Shown here one piece after another: positions 16,249-26,638 of a stretch of DNA of 64,000 nt. This DNA comes from Flavobacterium microcysteis (GTDB lineage Bacteria; Bacteroidota; Bacteroidia; Flavobacteriales; Flavobacteriaceae). Position numbers and translations under genes: made by a program. How positions within the stretch are numbered: position 1 is the first letter of the stretch; the number at the start of each line of letters is the position of its first letter. Location: positions 62,001 to 126,000 of the forward strand of contig NZ_VFJE01000050.1 in the NCBI RefSeq assembly GCF_006385255.1. Reading direction: 5' to 3'. The notes beneath the pieces are model-generated. The model did not search any database. It saw only the letters and a list, made by a program, of their open reading frames with translations, and was not told the origin of the DNA.

Positions 16249-19200
16249 CTATTTTGTTTGTCTATTGATTTGAATCCATCCTGTTTTAGAAGGTACACCG
16301 CTACGCTCTATTACATAATAGTAGGTTCCGTCAGGTAACTCTTTGTCTTTGTTAGACTGACCTCTCCATTGATTAGTATAGTTCGTACGACTGTAAACTT
16401 CCGTTCCATAGCGGTTAAAGATACTCAATTTCTTCACATTGAAACCAGCTAGGTCAAAATAATCATTTTTACCGTCGTTGTTTGGCGAAATACCCTTCTG
16501 AATATCACAGAAAGTACTTTCCACTGTTACCGGTTTCACATTCTGACAACCAGTAGCTGTACTGATAGTTACCGTAAAGTTCAATGGATACTGAGGCTCC
16601 CCTGAAAGGTTTGCAACATATTGCGAAACATTAAAGATATTGCTGTTTGTTCCAACCGGAGCACCTAGAGCATCTTTCCATACGAAAGTATAGCTTGGAT
16701 CTGAAGGTTCAGCAATAAGAACATATTCATTGTTTCGGCATTCGTCAGTAATAGTGATATCAAATGTATTCTCAATAGTCACAGTATATGAAGACTCTGA
16801 TCTGCTACGGCATAGTGCAGGGTCAGCTTCTATTACATACTTAATCACATACGTTCCTGGTGTAGTTGTGCCTGGCATAAATTCACCTGTAGTAGTATTA
16901 ACATTTAATCCTGTAGCAGGTTCAACCGTAAATCGTCCACCGGCATCAAAAGTACCAGTTGGCAATTGTCCTACTTGAACACCACCTGAACAGAAACTAT
17001 CATCAGCATAACCAAAGCTTGTTACTGGTGTAATAGCATTAGTAATTACAATAGTTGCATCAAACGTTCCTCCTGCTTTACATTGTGCAGGATCAGCTGG
17101 TATTAAATAGTTAATCGTATAAGTACCAGGCTGTGTATTTGCCAGGTTAATTTCTCCTGTTGTCAAATTCACAGAAATGTTAGCATCTGTCGAAGTGAAC
17201 TGTCCTCCAGTTGTAAAATTCGGTGCCAAATTAGGCATTGGATTTGTAGTAGCGCTTTTACAAACTGGTGTTGTATAATTGAACGTAACCACTGGCAGGA
17301 TAGTAGTACCGGCTATAGTTATTGCAAACTGGCCTATCTTATCATCTGTACAATTCGTAATTGCAGGAGTTACTGTATAAGTAACAATATAGTCACCTGC
17401 TGTTGCTCCGTCAAGAGTAATTGTTCCGGTAGCCGGATCAATTGGCAATGCTGGAGAAATTGTATAGCTTCCACCTGCTGTAAATGTCGCAGCTGTTACT
17501 GGCGTTGGACTAATAGTACCTGAAGGACAAACCGGTGTAGGATAAGTGAAATCCGTATCGATACTATTTACTTCTACAGTAAATTCTAAGGTTTCATCAC
17601 AACCTGTTGTAACTTTCACACTATAAGTTCCAGCATCAGCAGCTGTTGCCGCAGTAATATCGAATGTAGGTCCTGTCTGGGTAGAAATAGTTCCATCAGG
17701 CAATGTCCATTCAAAATCAGCATCACCAACAACAAAGTTAGTCGCCTCTACAGTTATAGTAGTAGAATCTCCTTCACAAAGTATTCTGTCTCCTGTTACT
17801 GTAAATACAGGTAGTGGAGAACTTGGATCAACATTAAAGTCTCTTGTCACATAACATCCAGTTGAAATCTTTTCAATTCTAACATAAATAGGAGCTAAAA
17901 CTGTAGAAATAACAGAAGTAATTCCTGGAGTAGATCCGTCTTCAGCTTCTTCCGGTGTCAAGTAGTAAGATATTTCATAATCAGCAGCATTAGCAACGCC
18001 ATCAAGGATTACCGCTGTATTTACTGTTAAATCAAACGGAGCAGTGTTACCTGTACATGCAAGTAAATCATTTGGCTCATTGATTGGGAACTCATCTACT
18101 TTTAAAGTTACTTCAGCTTTTCTTTCAAAGCTAGTTCCATCACACTTGTCATACAAAGCTACAGCCTGCATTAAGTTTACATCATCAACACAAACGTTAA
18201 CAGTTAGGTCATTACTGTAAAACTCTCCATCTTTAAGCCATTTGAAAACTACGTTAGAGTTAGCTCCGTTTGGAATAAATCTCCAAGCTTCACGCTCTGC
18301 TTGCCAAGTTCCTGTATTTCTTCCAGGAGGAACAGCAAACTCTGTATTTGTATCTCCTTGAAGACCAATAACACCACGTCCACCATTATGGCCCGCACAA
18401 GAAGTTCTTTTTTCTACATATACATCAATGATGTTACTTCCCTCATATAAAACAATCTGGCTGGTCTGCTTTTCACCAGTGTTACAAGCACCACCCCAAA
18501 GAGACAGTTTATAAAAATTCAATACGAAAGCTCTACAAGGAGCAGTACCAAGAACTGTATAGTTGATCGAAGCATCTATAGGTGAGTTACCTGGATCCAA
18601 ATCCTGTAATACTCCAGAAATAGAATTTCTGTATGGCAATTGAATTGTTTGAGTCATAGCCGGAATCAATGGAATCGTACTATTGTTAAATAGCTGATAT
18701 CCTGCATTAGGTCCTGATGGTGTATACATACCTCCATTTCCTTGCGGTCCCGCAATACTAAATGTAATTGCGCCGTTATCTGTTACTAATAATTTGCTAT
18801 AAGAGTCTCCAAAGAAACAGAAATTAAACGGTCTGCTATTTCCTGTAGGATCACTTAATAGCGTCAAATCAACAAGTGGCGACCAGTCATCATCTACAGT
18901 AATAGGAAGTACAATACTTGTAGAAGTACCCGCTAGTGGGAAAGGTGGCGCATAGTCAACACTTTCTACTCTATAACTTGTAGTTGCCTGTGTTTGGAAA
19001 TAAGTTGCGGTCAAATCAATACAATTATCGCTAGGACAAAGAAGCTTTTCTTCTCCAATTGACATTGTCACACCTTCAATATCGACACCAATACAACCTG
19101 GTGAGTTGTAAAGTGTAAATTCATATGGTCCTGACCAATAACTAATGTTATCTGGTCCACAAATAGCTCTTACATAATATTCTTGAGGTATTGCAACCGG

Positions 19201-22200
19201 CAATCCTAAAATGTTTGCATTAGGCACGTTTACACGTGTTCCAGGCAATGACCCTGGGTAAGGACCTCCTGCAGGTTGGAAAACATATTCCCATAGTGTT
19301 TCTGTTCCTCCTGGCGTCCAGCTAATGTTGGCTGAAGAAGACGAAGTCTGCTCCACTGTCAGGTTAGTTGGATAAGGACAGGTAATTGTAGAACAATAAG
19401 GCATACCTCTATACAAACGACTGTTTGGTCTTCCTGTTCCAGCTGGTTTAGTATAAACCACTTCTCCGTAGAAATTAGTAATCGATACACCTACCTGAGC
19501 TAAGTTAGCCGGAGTAGCACCACTTGGGTTCCAGAATAATTCAAATTGTACTCCTGGACAGAAATTAACTATCTGTGTTGATGAAGCCTGTCCGTTTGCA
19601 GGACCGTTCAAAGTAGCAACAACCAATCCGTTTTGGATAACGCTCATATTAACTCCTGCTCCCCATCCGTTAGACGCAGTATCAGTCATTGTGAAAGTAT
19701 ACGCACACATATCAACCGTTTCGCAAAGAAGCGTTCTGAATACGATAGGTCCTATCCATTGGCTTACATTTGGATCAGCACATATAGCTCTTACATATAC
19801 TTCATATTGATTTCCTGGTTGTAACGGAGTACCGTTAACGGTATTCGTATTCGCAAGGAAGTTGATGTTATTTGTTGTAACAGGTCCAGCGAAAGTAGCT
19901 GCAGGAACTCCTGTTCCAAGTGGCTGAACCGCTACCTGCCATTGTGTTTCCTGATATCCAGGTGTCCAGAATACTTGTGCAGAAGTAGACGTGATGCTAC
20001 CTGTCACTATTCCTAAATCCATAGGATCCGGACATGGCGGGATTGGCTCAATTACTACATCGTCAATAAAGATCTTGTTTGCGTTGTTTGTTCCTGGTGG
20101 AATACGGAAAGCAATGTTTACTACATCTCCATCAACAGTAGCACTACCACGACCAATAAGATTAATAATACGCTCCTGATACACTGTATTTGTCAAGCTA
20201 CCGCTCCATAATGGAGTTGTTGTATTAAAATCAGTTGGAGCAATATTTCCATTACTTCCAACATTTGTAATCAAAACTTGAAGTGTATTAGCTGCTGTTG
20301 CGCTACCTGCCTTGTATTTATATCGAATTCTATAGTTTTGTCTTAAATCTAACTTTGGTGAAATCAACCAGTCGTCATTAGCTGTACCATTATTAGGAGT
20401 AAAAGTAGCTACTTCGTTTCCTTCAAAAGGAGTAGCTGTATCATTCATGTTCCATGTGTTAGTACCTTGAACACTCAATACAGACCAGCAAAGCTGATTA
20501 GCCGAAGTACTGTTGAATCCTTCAGAATAAGGAACTGGTAATGTTTCGCAAGCAGTTGAGAATACGAATGGTCCTACCCAACGACTAACGTCTAACGGAG
20601 AAGTTGAACAAACCGCTCTTACATAATACTCATATTGTCTTGCCGGAGTCAATGCCGAACCAACAGCTCCAGCAACTCCAGATCCATATGTTCCTCCGTT
20701 TGTTATATCAACAGCTCTGGTGTCATTATATGTAGGAGCTCCTGCTCCTACGTCTTGTACTACTACCTGCCAGTTAGTAGCTCCTCCTAACGCAGGTTGC
20801 GTCCAGAATAAGTCTACTCTTGTTGTCTGTTGGTTTCGTACGCCTTGAGCTGTAGGAATACCACAAGATACTCCTGTTCTGAATGTAAAAGGACCTACCC
20901 ATGCACTTGTCCTGTTAGGACCACAAATAGTTCTGATATAGTATACATATTGAGTATCTGAAATCAATCCGGTTCTTGGATTAGGACGAACTGTTGTAGC
21001 ATTAGCCAAATCGACCGGAGTAGCATTATTAGGTGCAATTGCTATATCTTGTCTTTCCAAATAAATTTCCCATTCCGTAGTTGGTCCTGAAGGAAGTGAA
21101 GCCGGTGTCCAAGTTAGAGTAGCTCCACTAGATGTAACTGCTGTCACTCCTAAGTTAATTGGAGGAGGACATTTTGGGAATTCGCAATCTACCATTTCCG
21201 TATGCAATGGCGTAGCACCTGGTGCTCCTGTACCTGCCGTTTTTTGATATAATAATTGTCCGAATGAGTTTTGGACAACAATTCCAACGCTAGCCTGTGC
21301 TGTACCTCCAGTTACCCATACTAGTTCAAACGGAATACCGTTACATAACGGCACCGGAACCACCAAAGAACTACCTGATGTAAATTGCGGACCTAATACT
21401 TTAACGGTAATACCGTTTTGACGTACATGCATAACCGCTCCTTGCCATCCGTTAGTACCGGTCAGCCTGAAATTATGGATACATTGCGCATTTGGCAAAG
21501 TAGCGTCACATATTGGTGTAAAGAATTCAAATGGACCTGCCCATGGGCTATAAGTCGTACCACCTACCACACACAATGCTCTTACCCAATATTGGTATGC
21601 AGTTGAACCAACAATTGGATTTCCTGCAAGATCTGTCGCAAATGGAACATTTGTACTTGAAGTTACTGGGACACCTGAAACACCTTGACCAGGAATCGCT
21701 GCTCCTGCTGGTTGGATAGCCACCTCCCAAGCAGCATACGTAGGGTCAGGGTTATTCCATGATAATTCAACTCCAGTCTGATTAACAACCGGCGCACTTA
21801 GGTTAGTAGGCTCCGGACAAGTTACATATTGCAACTCTAAATAGTAACCTACAGTTTGTGTAGCACTAGTAGAAGAAATAACAATAATATAAGTCTGTCC
21901 TGCCACAACGTTTATTGCAGGAATTACTCTTGTACCGCTTCCAGTGTTTGCCACACCCGCAATACAGCTTACTCCAACGTTAATACAACTGTTGTATACA
22001 AATACACCGGAGTTTGGCCCGGTTGGTGTCATTTCAACTCGGATATCTCCGGTTGTTGGAGCCACGAAAGAATAAAACACTTCGTTACCCGTCATATAAT
22101 TTGTACCTGCCGGAACAGCTCCACAAGTAGCTCCTTGAGCTATATCAGTTCTGTCATTTGAATTGGCAGTATTGTTATTAGTAGAATACGGTATTCCTGG

Positions 22201-23118
22201 AATCACGATAGGATCCGCACACGTTTCTCCCAAAGCGGCCGTCGTAAAGAAATACGGTGCCGTCCAGTCACTCTTATTAGTAGGAGAGCAGACTGCTCTT
22301 ATATAGTACTTATAATTGGTATCAGGAGTTAATGTGTTAGGTGTAGTATAGGTCAAACCTGTTACGTTTATAACTGTGCCTTGATCAATTGTTTGGTCAT
22401 CACGAACAATAACCAATTCAAAGTCATTAGCACCTCCCGCAGGAACATTCCATGTAAGCACCGCATTGGTCATATTAATGGTAGGTGCCCCCATGCCTAT
22501 AGGCATCTCACATTTTTTAGAAACACGTACATCGTCAACATACCAACGGTCACCTCCAAGGGCACCTGTTGGTTGCGCAAAAACACGGATAAAAGCAATA
22601 TAAACCTGTTCACCGGCATTATAGCCCAGCGCTTTCAGATTAACTGTTTTTTCATCCCAATGTGGCGTGGTACCATCCTCTTTATAAATCCCATCAGGAT
22701 TTAATTCCTGTTCGGACCAGTCTTCAGCTAAAGTATAAGCTGTTGTAGTTGCCGGATTCGCATCTCTTGAAACACGAACCTCATAGATGGTTCCTTGATC
22801 TTGATTCAGGAAGGCCCTGGTCATAAATTGTAATTGGGCATTTTCTGGAAGGGTGACCCGAGTAGTGACTAACCAGTCTCTCGAAGTGTTTCCCATTCCA
22901 ATTTGGTAATTCTGTATAAATGCAGAATTATTAGGTGACACAGAAAAAGTTGGATTCGTATTGATCGTCCAAACTCTTTGTTGTGCACCCTGCCCGTTAT
23001 TGAACTGGGTCCAACCACCAGGGAGTGTCGTACCTCCATCAAAATTCTCTGTCAGGCCTTGCCCATAGGCGACTAGAGAGATGAAAAAGGTAAGAAGTAA
23101 TAACGTAATTTTTTTCAT
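16249..23118 (-). CDS. Giant T9SS type B surface protein, multi-domain adhesin
   Basis: Cell-surface protein of 2289 residues with signal peptide MKKITLLLLTFFISLVAYGQ. N-terminal jelly-roll (choice-of-anchor J, about 20-200, DRWYVDDVRVS); at least six fibronectin type III domains recognised by repeated YYIRAxC and WxGPFxF words through about residue 1330; a second jelly-roll near 850-1030; then an Ig/PKD-like zone and four related ~80-residue repeats (TPVCKSATTNPMP, TTGEINLANTQPGTY) near 1840-2150. The C-terminus (ISPNNDGKNDYFDL, IFNRYGTEVY, PDGTYYYVI) is the gliding-motility-associated type B sorting domain. It probably acts in adhesion; whether it is a gliding adhesin cannot be told. Confidence 0.92.
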   Translation of the reverse strand: MKKITLLLLTFFISLVAYGQGLTENFDGGTTLPGGWTQFNNGQGAQQRVWTINTNPTFSVSPNNSAFIQNYQIGMGNTSRDWLVTTRVTLPENAQLQFMTRAFLNQDQGTIYEVRVSRDANPATTTAYTLAEDWSEQELNPDGIYKEDGTTPHWDEKTVNLKALGYNAGEQVYIAFIRVFAQPTGALGGDRWYVDDVRVSKKCEMPIGMGAPTINMTNAVLTWNVPAGGANDFELVIVRDDQTIDQGTVINVTGLTYTTPNTLTPDTNYKYYIRAVCSPTNKSDWTAPYFFTTAALGETCADPIVIPGIPYSTNNNTANSNDRTDIAQGATCGAVPAGTNYMTGNEVFYSFVAPTTGDIRVEMTPTGPNSGVFVYNSCINVGVSCIAGVANTGSGTRVIPAINVVAGQTYIIVISSTSATQTVGYYLELQYVTCPEPTNLSAPVVNQTGVELSWNNPDPTYAAWEVAIQPAGAAIPGQGVSGVPVTSSTNVPFATDLAGNPIVGSTAYQYWVRALCVVGGTTYSPWAGPFEFFTPICDATLPNAQCIHNFRLTGTNGWQGAVMHVRQNGITVKVLGPQFTSGSSLVVPVPLCNGIPFELVWVTGGTAQASVGIVVQNSFGQLLYQKTAGTGAPGATPLHTEMVDCEFPKCPPPINLGVTAVTSSGATLTWTPASLPSGPTTEWEIYLERQDIAIAPNNATPVDLANATTVRPNPRTGLISDTQYVYYIRTICGPNRTSAWVGPFTFRTGVSCGIPTAQGVRNQQTTRVDLFWTQPALGGATNWQVVVQDVGAGAPTYNDTRAVDITNGGTYGSGVAGAVGSALTPARQYEYYVRAVCSTSPLDVSRWVGPFVFSTACETLPVPYSEGFNSTSANQLCWSVLSVQGTNTWNMNDTATPFEGNEVATFTPNNGTANDDWLISPKLDLRQNYRIRYKYKAGSATAANTLQVLITNVGSNGNIAPTDFNTTTPLWSGSLTNTVYQERIINLIGRGSATVDGDVVNIAFRIPPGTNNANKIFIDDVVIEPIPPCPDPMDLGIVTGSITSTSAQVFWTPGYQETQWQVAVQPLGTGVPAATFAGPVTTNNINFLANTNTVNGTPLQPGNQYEVYVRAICADPNVSQWIGPIVFRTLLCETVDMCAYTFTMTDTASNGWGAGVNMSVIQNGLVVATLNGPANGQASSTQIVNFCPGVQFELFWNPSGATPANLAQVGVSITNFYGEVVYTKPAGTGRPNSRLYRGMPYCSTITCPYPTNLTVEQTSSSSANISWTPGGTETLWEYVFQPAGGPYPGSLPGTRVNVPNANILGLPVAIPQEYYVRAICGPDNISYWSGPYEFTLYNSPGCIGVDIEGVTMSIGEEKLLCPSDNCIDLTATYFQTQATTSYRVESVDYAPPFPLAGTSTSIVLPITVDDDWSPLVDLTLLSDPTGNSRPFNFCFFGDSYSKLLVTDNGAITFSIAGPQGNGGMYTPSGPNAGYQLFNNSTIPLIPAMTQTIQLPYRNSISGVLQDLDPGNSPIDASINYTVLGTAPCRAFVLNFYKLSLWGGACNTGEKQTSQIVLYEGSNIIDVYVEKRTSCAGHNGGRGVIGLQGDTNTEFAVPPGRNTGTWQAEREAWRFIPNGANSNVVFKWLKDGEFYSNDLTVNVCVDDVNLMQAVALYDKCDGTSFERKAEVTLKVDEFPINEPNDLLACTGNTAPFDLTVNTAVILDGVANAADYEISYYLTPEEAEDGSTPGITSVISTVLAPIYVRIEKISTGCYVTRDFNVDPSSPLPVFTVTGDRILCEGDSTTITVEATNFVVGDADFEWTLPDGTISTQTGPTFDITAATAADAGTYSVKVTTGCDETLEFTVEVNSIDTDFTYPTPVCPSGTISPTPVTAATFTAGGSYTISPALPIDPATGTITLDGATAGDYIVTYTVTPAITNCTDDKIGQFAITIAGTTILPVVTFNYTTPVCKSATTNPMPNLAPNFTTGGQFTSTDANISVNLTTGEINLANTQPGTYTINYLIPADPAQCKAGGTFDATIVITNAITPVTSFGYADDSFCSGGVQVGQLPTGTFDAGGRFTVEPATGLNVNTTTGEFMPGTTTPGTYVIKYVIEADPALCRSRSESSYTVTIENTFDITITDECRNNEYVLIAEPSDPSYTFVWKDALGAPVGTNSNIFNVSQYVANLSGEPQYPLNFTVTISTATGCQNVKPVTVESTFCDIQKGISPNNDGKNDYFDLAGFNVKKLSIFNRYGTEVYSRTNYTNQWRGQSNKDKELPDGTYYYVIERSGVPSKTGWIQINRQTK

Positions 23119-23170
23119 AAAATGAAAAGTTTAGGTTGTTTAATATATTTTGATAAAAATTTAAGAACTC

Positions 23171-23203
23171 CAAATTTAACTATTTTTAAGAATATCGTAA
23201 CAA
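23171..23203 (-). promoter_or_regulatory. Promoter of the adhesin/SprF/OmpA operon
   Basis: Minus-strand TTG (23201-23203), 22-nt spacer, TAAATTTG (23171-23178); fits the Bacteroidota TTG-N17-23-TAnnTTTG pattern and gives a leader of about 45 nt. Confidence 0.6.
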
Positions 23204-23739
23204 AAAAATGACATTTAACTAAATTGTTTTGTGAATATCCATAGTTTTTGGGTCTATAGCTTGTTTTACACGGAACATTTATTCTTTTTTTAAGGTAATT
23301 TTTATTGATTTTTTTAAAGTTTATGCCAAAAAACCTGCTGTTTTACAAAAAACATTGCATTTTAACATCTTTTGTGAAACATTATGCAATAAATCGTATT
23401 TTGCATTAAAATTCATGCAAAAAGACGATATAAGGCGTCATGAGAAACCCTAAAACAGTCTTTGCGCCTAAAAAGCATCTAAGCTTTATAAAGGAAAAGG
23501 ATTTTTCTTATATAAATATGTTTACTTCTTTTATTAACCATTTAATTTAATTAATTTAATAATTGCTTTTTGGCCCTTGCTTTATTCGAAATTAAAATGG
23601 ACTTACTATTGGGAATAAATTTGTCGAATCTTCCAAGCGGATATTATTATGCTCAAATAACAGGCGGCAATAGCACCGTTCAAAAAGTACTCATGAAAAA
23701 ATAATCTTTTGGCACTCCTGTTATTAGCCAAACTGTTTT

Positions 23740-23747
23740 TATCTTTG
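23740..23747 (+). promoter_or_regulatory. -7 element of hflX, implying a leaderless or near-leaderless mRNA
   Basis: TATCTTTG fits TAnnTTTG and ends only 5 nt before the ATG at 23753, so transcription would begin at or next to the start codon. Confidence 0.5.
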
Positions 23748-23752
23748 CACTT

Positions 23753-24985
23753 ATGTTAGAAAAGGAAACTATAAAGTTTGAAAAGACGGTAGTTGTGGGG
23801 ATTATCACGCAACACCAAAATGAAGAAAAACTCAACGAATATCTCGATGAGCTCGAATTCCTGACCTATACGGCCGGTGGAGAAGTTGTAAAACGCTTCT
23901 CACAGAAAATGGAGCGTCCTAATCCGAAGACCTTTTTAGGTACCGGAAAAATGGACGAAATCAACCACTACGTAAAAGAACACAGTATCAATACGGTTAT
24001 TTTTGACGATGAACTTTCGCCTTCACAGCAAAAGAATATCACCAAAATACTAAACTGCAAAGTACTGGACAGGACGAACCTCATCTTGGATATTTTTGCA
24101 CAACGTGCCGAAACATCTTATGCTCGGACACAGGTAGAATTGGCTCAATGCCAATACCTATTGCCTAGGCTATCTGGTATGTGGACGCACTTGGAACGCC
24201 AAAAAGGAGGTATCGGGATGCGTGGTCCCGGGGAAACGGAAATCGAAACGGACAGGCGTATTGTTCGTGACCGTATTGCCTTGCTAAAGGACAAGATTAA
24301 GGTCATTGACAAACAAATGTCAGTACAGCGAAGCAACCGAGGCGCTATGGTTCGTGTGGCTTTAGTAGGTTATACCAACGTGGGTAAATCAACATTGATG
24401 AACGTTATCAGCAAGAGTGAGGTTTTTGTCGAAAACAAACTGTTTGCTACATTGGATACTACTGTACGGAAGGTTGTTATCAAAAACCTGCCGTTCCTGT
24501 TATCCGATACAGTGGGATTCATTCGCAAATTGCCTACTCAGCTTGTTGAATCGTTTAAAAGTACGTTGGATGAAGTGCGTGAAGCAGATTTGTTACTGCA
24601 TGTTGTAGATATTTCACATCCTGATTTTGAAGACCATATCGAATCTGTAAACCAGATTTTGGCCGACATCAAAAGTGCTGACAAGCCAACCATCATGGTC
24701 TTTAATAAGATTGATTCGTACAAACACCTGACTATAGATGCCGATGATCTGATTACGGAAAAGACAACCAAACACTATACACTAGAAGAATGGAAAGATA
24801 CCTGGATGTCACGTATGGGGGAAAACAGGGCTCTGTTTATTTCTGCGCTTAACAAGGAGAATTTTGAAGAGTTTCGTGAAAAAGTATATGAAGCCGTAAG
24901 AGAAATTCATATTACACGTTTTCCCTATAATAAATTCTTGTATCCGGATTATAAAGAAGCTCCGGAAGACAAAAACGCCGACTAA
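23753..24985 (+). CDS. hflX: GTPase HflX
   Basis: Ribosome-associated GTPase of 410 residues that splits or rescues stalled ribosomes. The N-terminal HflX domain has TFLGTGKMDEI and VIFDDELSPSQ; the conserved linker contains GPGETEIETDRR. The G domain begins near residue 200 with P-loop GYTNVGKST (206-214), then DTVGFI and NKID. Length is normal. Single gene followed by a bidirectional terminator. Confidence 0.95.
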   Translation: MLEKETIKFEKTVVVGIITQHQNEEKLNEYLDELEFLTYTAGGEVVKRFSQKMERPNPKTFLGTGKMDEINHYVKEHSINTVIFDDELSPSQQKNITKILNCKVLDRTNLILDIFAQRAETSYARTQVELAQCQYLLPRLSGMWTHLERQKGGIGMRGPGETEIETDRRIVRDRIALLKDKIKVIDKQMSVQRSNRGAMVRVALVGYTNVGKSTLMNVISKSEVFVENKLFATLDTTVRKVVIKNLPFLLSDTVGFIRKLPTQLVESFKSTLDEVREADLLLHVVDISHPDFEDHIESVNQILADIKSADKPTIMVFNKIDSYKHLTIDADDLITEKTTKHYTLEEWKDTWMSRMGENRALFISALNKENFEEFREKVYEAVREIHITRFPYNKFLYPDYKEAPEDKNAD

Positions 24986-24997
24986 GAATATTTCAAT

Positions 24998-25031
24998 AAA
25001 AAAAGCCTTCCAAATCGGAAGGCTTTTTCTT
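24998..25031. terminator. Bidirectional terminator between hflX and DUF3078 gene
   Basis: 12-bp stem AAAAAGCCTTCC (25000-25011) and its complement (25017-25028), AAATC loop, with A and T runs on both sides serving the convergent genes. Confidence 0.88.
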
Positions 25032-25044
25032 TATATATAATTTC

Positions 25045-25935
25045 TTAAAAACCATAGTTGGCTCCTACCCCAAATACTTGCCTGATTTGGAAACCTCGGA
25101 AAGCATTGTCGTCATAAATTGTCTGAAACGACAAATTGGTAGAAAGATACTTGTTGATTTTCATCACGATATTCAGCTGATAATCTATATCCACATTTTG
25201 CGGATCTTCAAGGTAATTTGAATACAGGCTCAATATATTCTCAAAAGTTACATTGGCCATGATGTCCAACTTGTAGTAAGCAGATGCATAAGCACCCAGC
25301 TCATAACGCAGCGACTTGCCTTCCTTTACGCCAAAATACCCTTCGTTCGGAAGCGTAAAATTCTTGTCTACAAAAGTGATTTTTGAAGTAGCAGGCGCAA
25401 AGTTGAATTTCAAATTATCGTCCCTTTTCCATAAGATACCCGGACCAAAAGTAAGATAGGCAGGAGAAAGGAAATTGGTAATTTCTTTTCTTATTTCCGC
25501 TCCATCAGGATCTTTTCCATACTCATAACCTTTGGTAAATTGTGTTCTGAAGTTTAGGAATGCTGAATAATACCAACGGCTGTCCGGCTTAAACTTTTTA
25601 CCCAGTAAAGAGTTCAGTTCTAAACGGTCGTCTGTTTTCTTTGCAAATGAACTGGTTCGTGTTTTAACGATACCGTACGATGCGATAACCTTGTTATCCC
25701 ATGTCACATCATCTTTCTTGTAATTAAAATCATAATTGACACCGAGGGTTCCTGAGATGTTGTTCTCACCACCCGCCAGCCAGTTGTCAAAGGTAGATTG
25801 GTTAAAAAGAAGAGACGCATTTCCTTTGGTTTGCCATGTTTTAGTAGTATCTGCTGCTGCAGCTGATGGCTCTTGGGCTTTGGCATTTGTCATTCCGAAA
25901 AAGCAAAGCAGTAGTAAGGTGAACTTTTTTATCAT
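25045..25935 (-). CDS. DUF3078 outer-membrane protein
   Basis: Exported protein of 296 residues (signal MIKKFTLLLLCFFGMTNAKAQ). The opening WQTKGNASLLFNQSTFDNWLAGGENN is the hallmark of the DUF3078 family of Bacteroidota beta-barrel proteins with no known function. The remainder alternates beta-strands and ends GVGANYGF. It lies at the far end of the SUF cluster on the same strand, 65 nt after DUF2480, and carries its own -7 element (minus-strand TACCTTTG at 25952-25959). Confidence 0.85.
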   Translation of the reverse strand: MIKKFTLLLLCFFGMTNAKAQEPSAAAADTTKTWQTKGNASLLFNQSTFDNWLAGGENNISGTLGVNYDFNYKKDDVTWDNKVIASYGIVKTRTSSFAKKTDDRLELNSLLGKKFKPDSRWYYSAFLNFRTQFTKGYEYGKDPDGAEIRKEITNFLSPAYLTFGPGILWKRDDNLKFNFAPATSKITFVDKNFTLPNEGYFGVKEGKSLRYELGAYASAYYKLDIMANVTFENILSLYSNYLEDPQNVDIDYQLNIVMKINKYLSTNLSFQTIYDDNAFRGFQIRQVFGVGANYGF

Positions 25936-25951
25936 CTTTCCTGTTTTTTAA

Positions 25952-25959
25952 CAAAGGTA
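25952..25959 (-). promoter_or_regulatory. Candidate -7 element for the DUF3078 gene
   Basis: Minus-strand TACCTTTG, 16 nt before the start codon; no clear -33 partner. Confidence 0.45.
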
Positions 25960-26000
25960 TTAAATACAGCTTTTTAACACAGAAAAAAGTACTAAAAATG

Positions 26001-26504
26001 TTATTTTTTCTTATACAAGGGCACTGCAGAACAAGCCTCACCATACATAATGCTTCGGGCAAAAGGATGCAATTTTTGTGCTGCCAATAGATAGGCTCCT
26101 GTTGGAACTGGCTTTCTGGAACATCCTTTAATAATGACCGGCTTACCTTCGTATTGGGTATAATCCAGAGTTGGAAGAATTTCTTCATACAGCGAATTTT
26201 CCAAATCTTCCAGCCTGCCATTGGCCACTTTTTTAGCAAAAGGAGTCAGATATATAGTCACGAGAATAAAAGCCCAACCCGGAATGATAGCATCCGTACT
26301 GCAAAAAACTGCAACATACTTATCTGCATACTGTGACCAATCGTGTTGTTTCAGATGTTCACGAAAATCCTTTTCACGCAAAAGAAAACCTTCCAAAAGC
26401 CATTGCGAAATATCTAATTCCACACGCTCCCCTTTTGGATAATAATCTTCTAAATCAAATACTTCTAATGTGCTGTTTGCTACTTTATTTATAATCTCTT
26501 CCAT
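26001..26504 (-). CDS. DUF2480 family protein
   Basis: Cytoplasmic protein of 167 residues, no signal peptide. It matches the Bacteroidota DUF2480 family by its layout: FDLEDYYPKGERVELDISQWL near the N-terminus, then ALYFSTDAI-like CSTDAIIPGWAFIL and GCSRKPVPTGAYLLAAQKL. The function is unknown; it has been seen next to SUF genes in flavobacteria, as here. Array B separates it from the sufT-like gene. Confidence 0.8.
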   Translation of the reverse strand: MEEIINKVANSTLEVFDLEDYYPKGERVELDISQWLLEGFLLREKDFREHLKQHDWSQYADKYVAVFCSTDAIIPGWAFILVTIYLTPFAKKVANGRLEDLENSLYEEILPTLDYTQYEGKPVIIKGCSRKPVPTGAYLLAAQKLHPFARSIMYGEACSAVPLYKKK

Positions 26505-26638
26505 AGTGGATAGTTGAAAATGGATAATGGATAGTGGGTAGTTTTTAGTTGAGAGTGGATAGTTTATAGTGAGAGTGCACTTAATATAATGGCAAACCCC
26601 AACTATAAACTATCCACTTTCAACTCTCAACTAATCTA
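26505..26638. repeat. Degenerate array with long inverted repeat (array B)
   Basis: Words GGATAGTTGAAAA, GAGAGTGGATAGTTTATAGT and, inverted, AACTATAAACTATCCACT fill the gap between two genes. The left arm 26548-26570 pairs with 26602-26618 without mismatch over 17 bp and again with CTCAAC at 26625-26630. Same words as array A. Confidence 0.75.

Larger units (their letters stand above)
23119..23752. other. AT-rich 634-bp intergenic region with divergent promoters
   Basis: Holds the adhesin promoter on the minus side (23171-23203) and the hflX promoter on the plus side (23740-23747). A 9-bp inverted repeat AATAACAGG (23656-23664) / CCTGTTATT (23717-23725) lies upstream of hflX. No gene or RNA was recognised in the rest. 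Confidence 0.55.

Noticed and set aside
16249..23118. Opposite-strand open frames of 60-110 codons in the adhesin and other long genes
   Set aside because: They are shadows of the real coding frames, without signals, family motifs or promoters.
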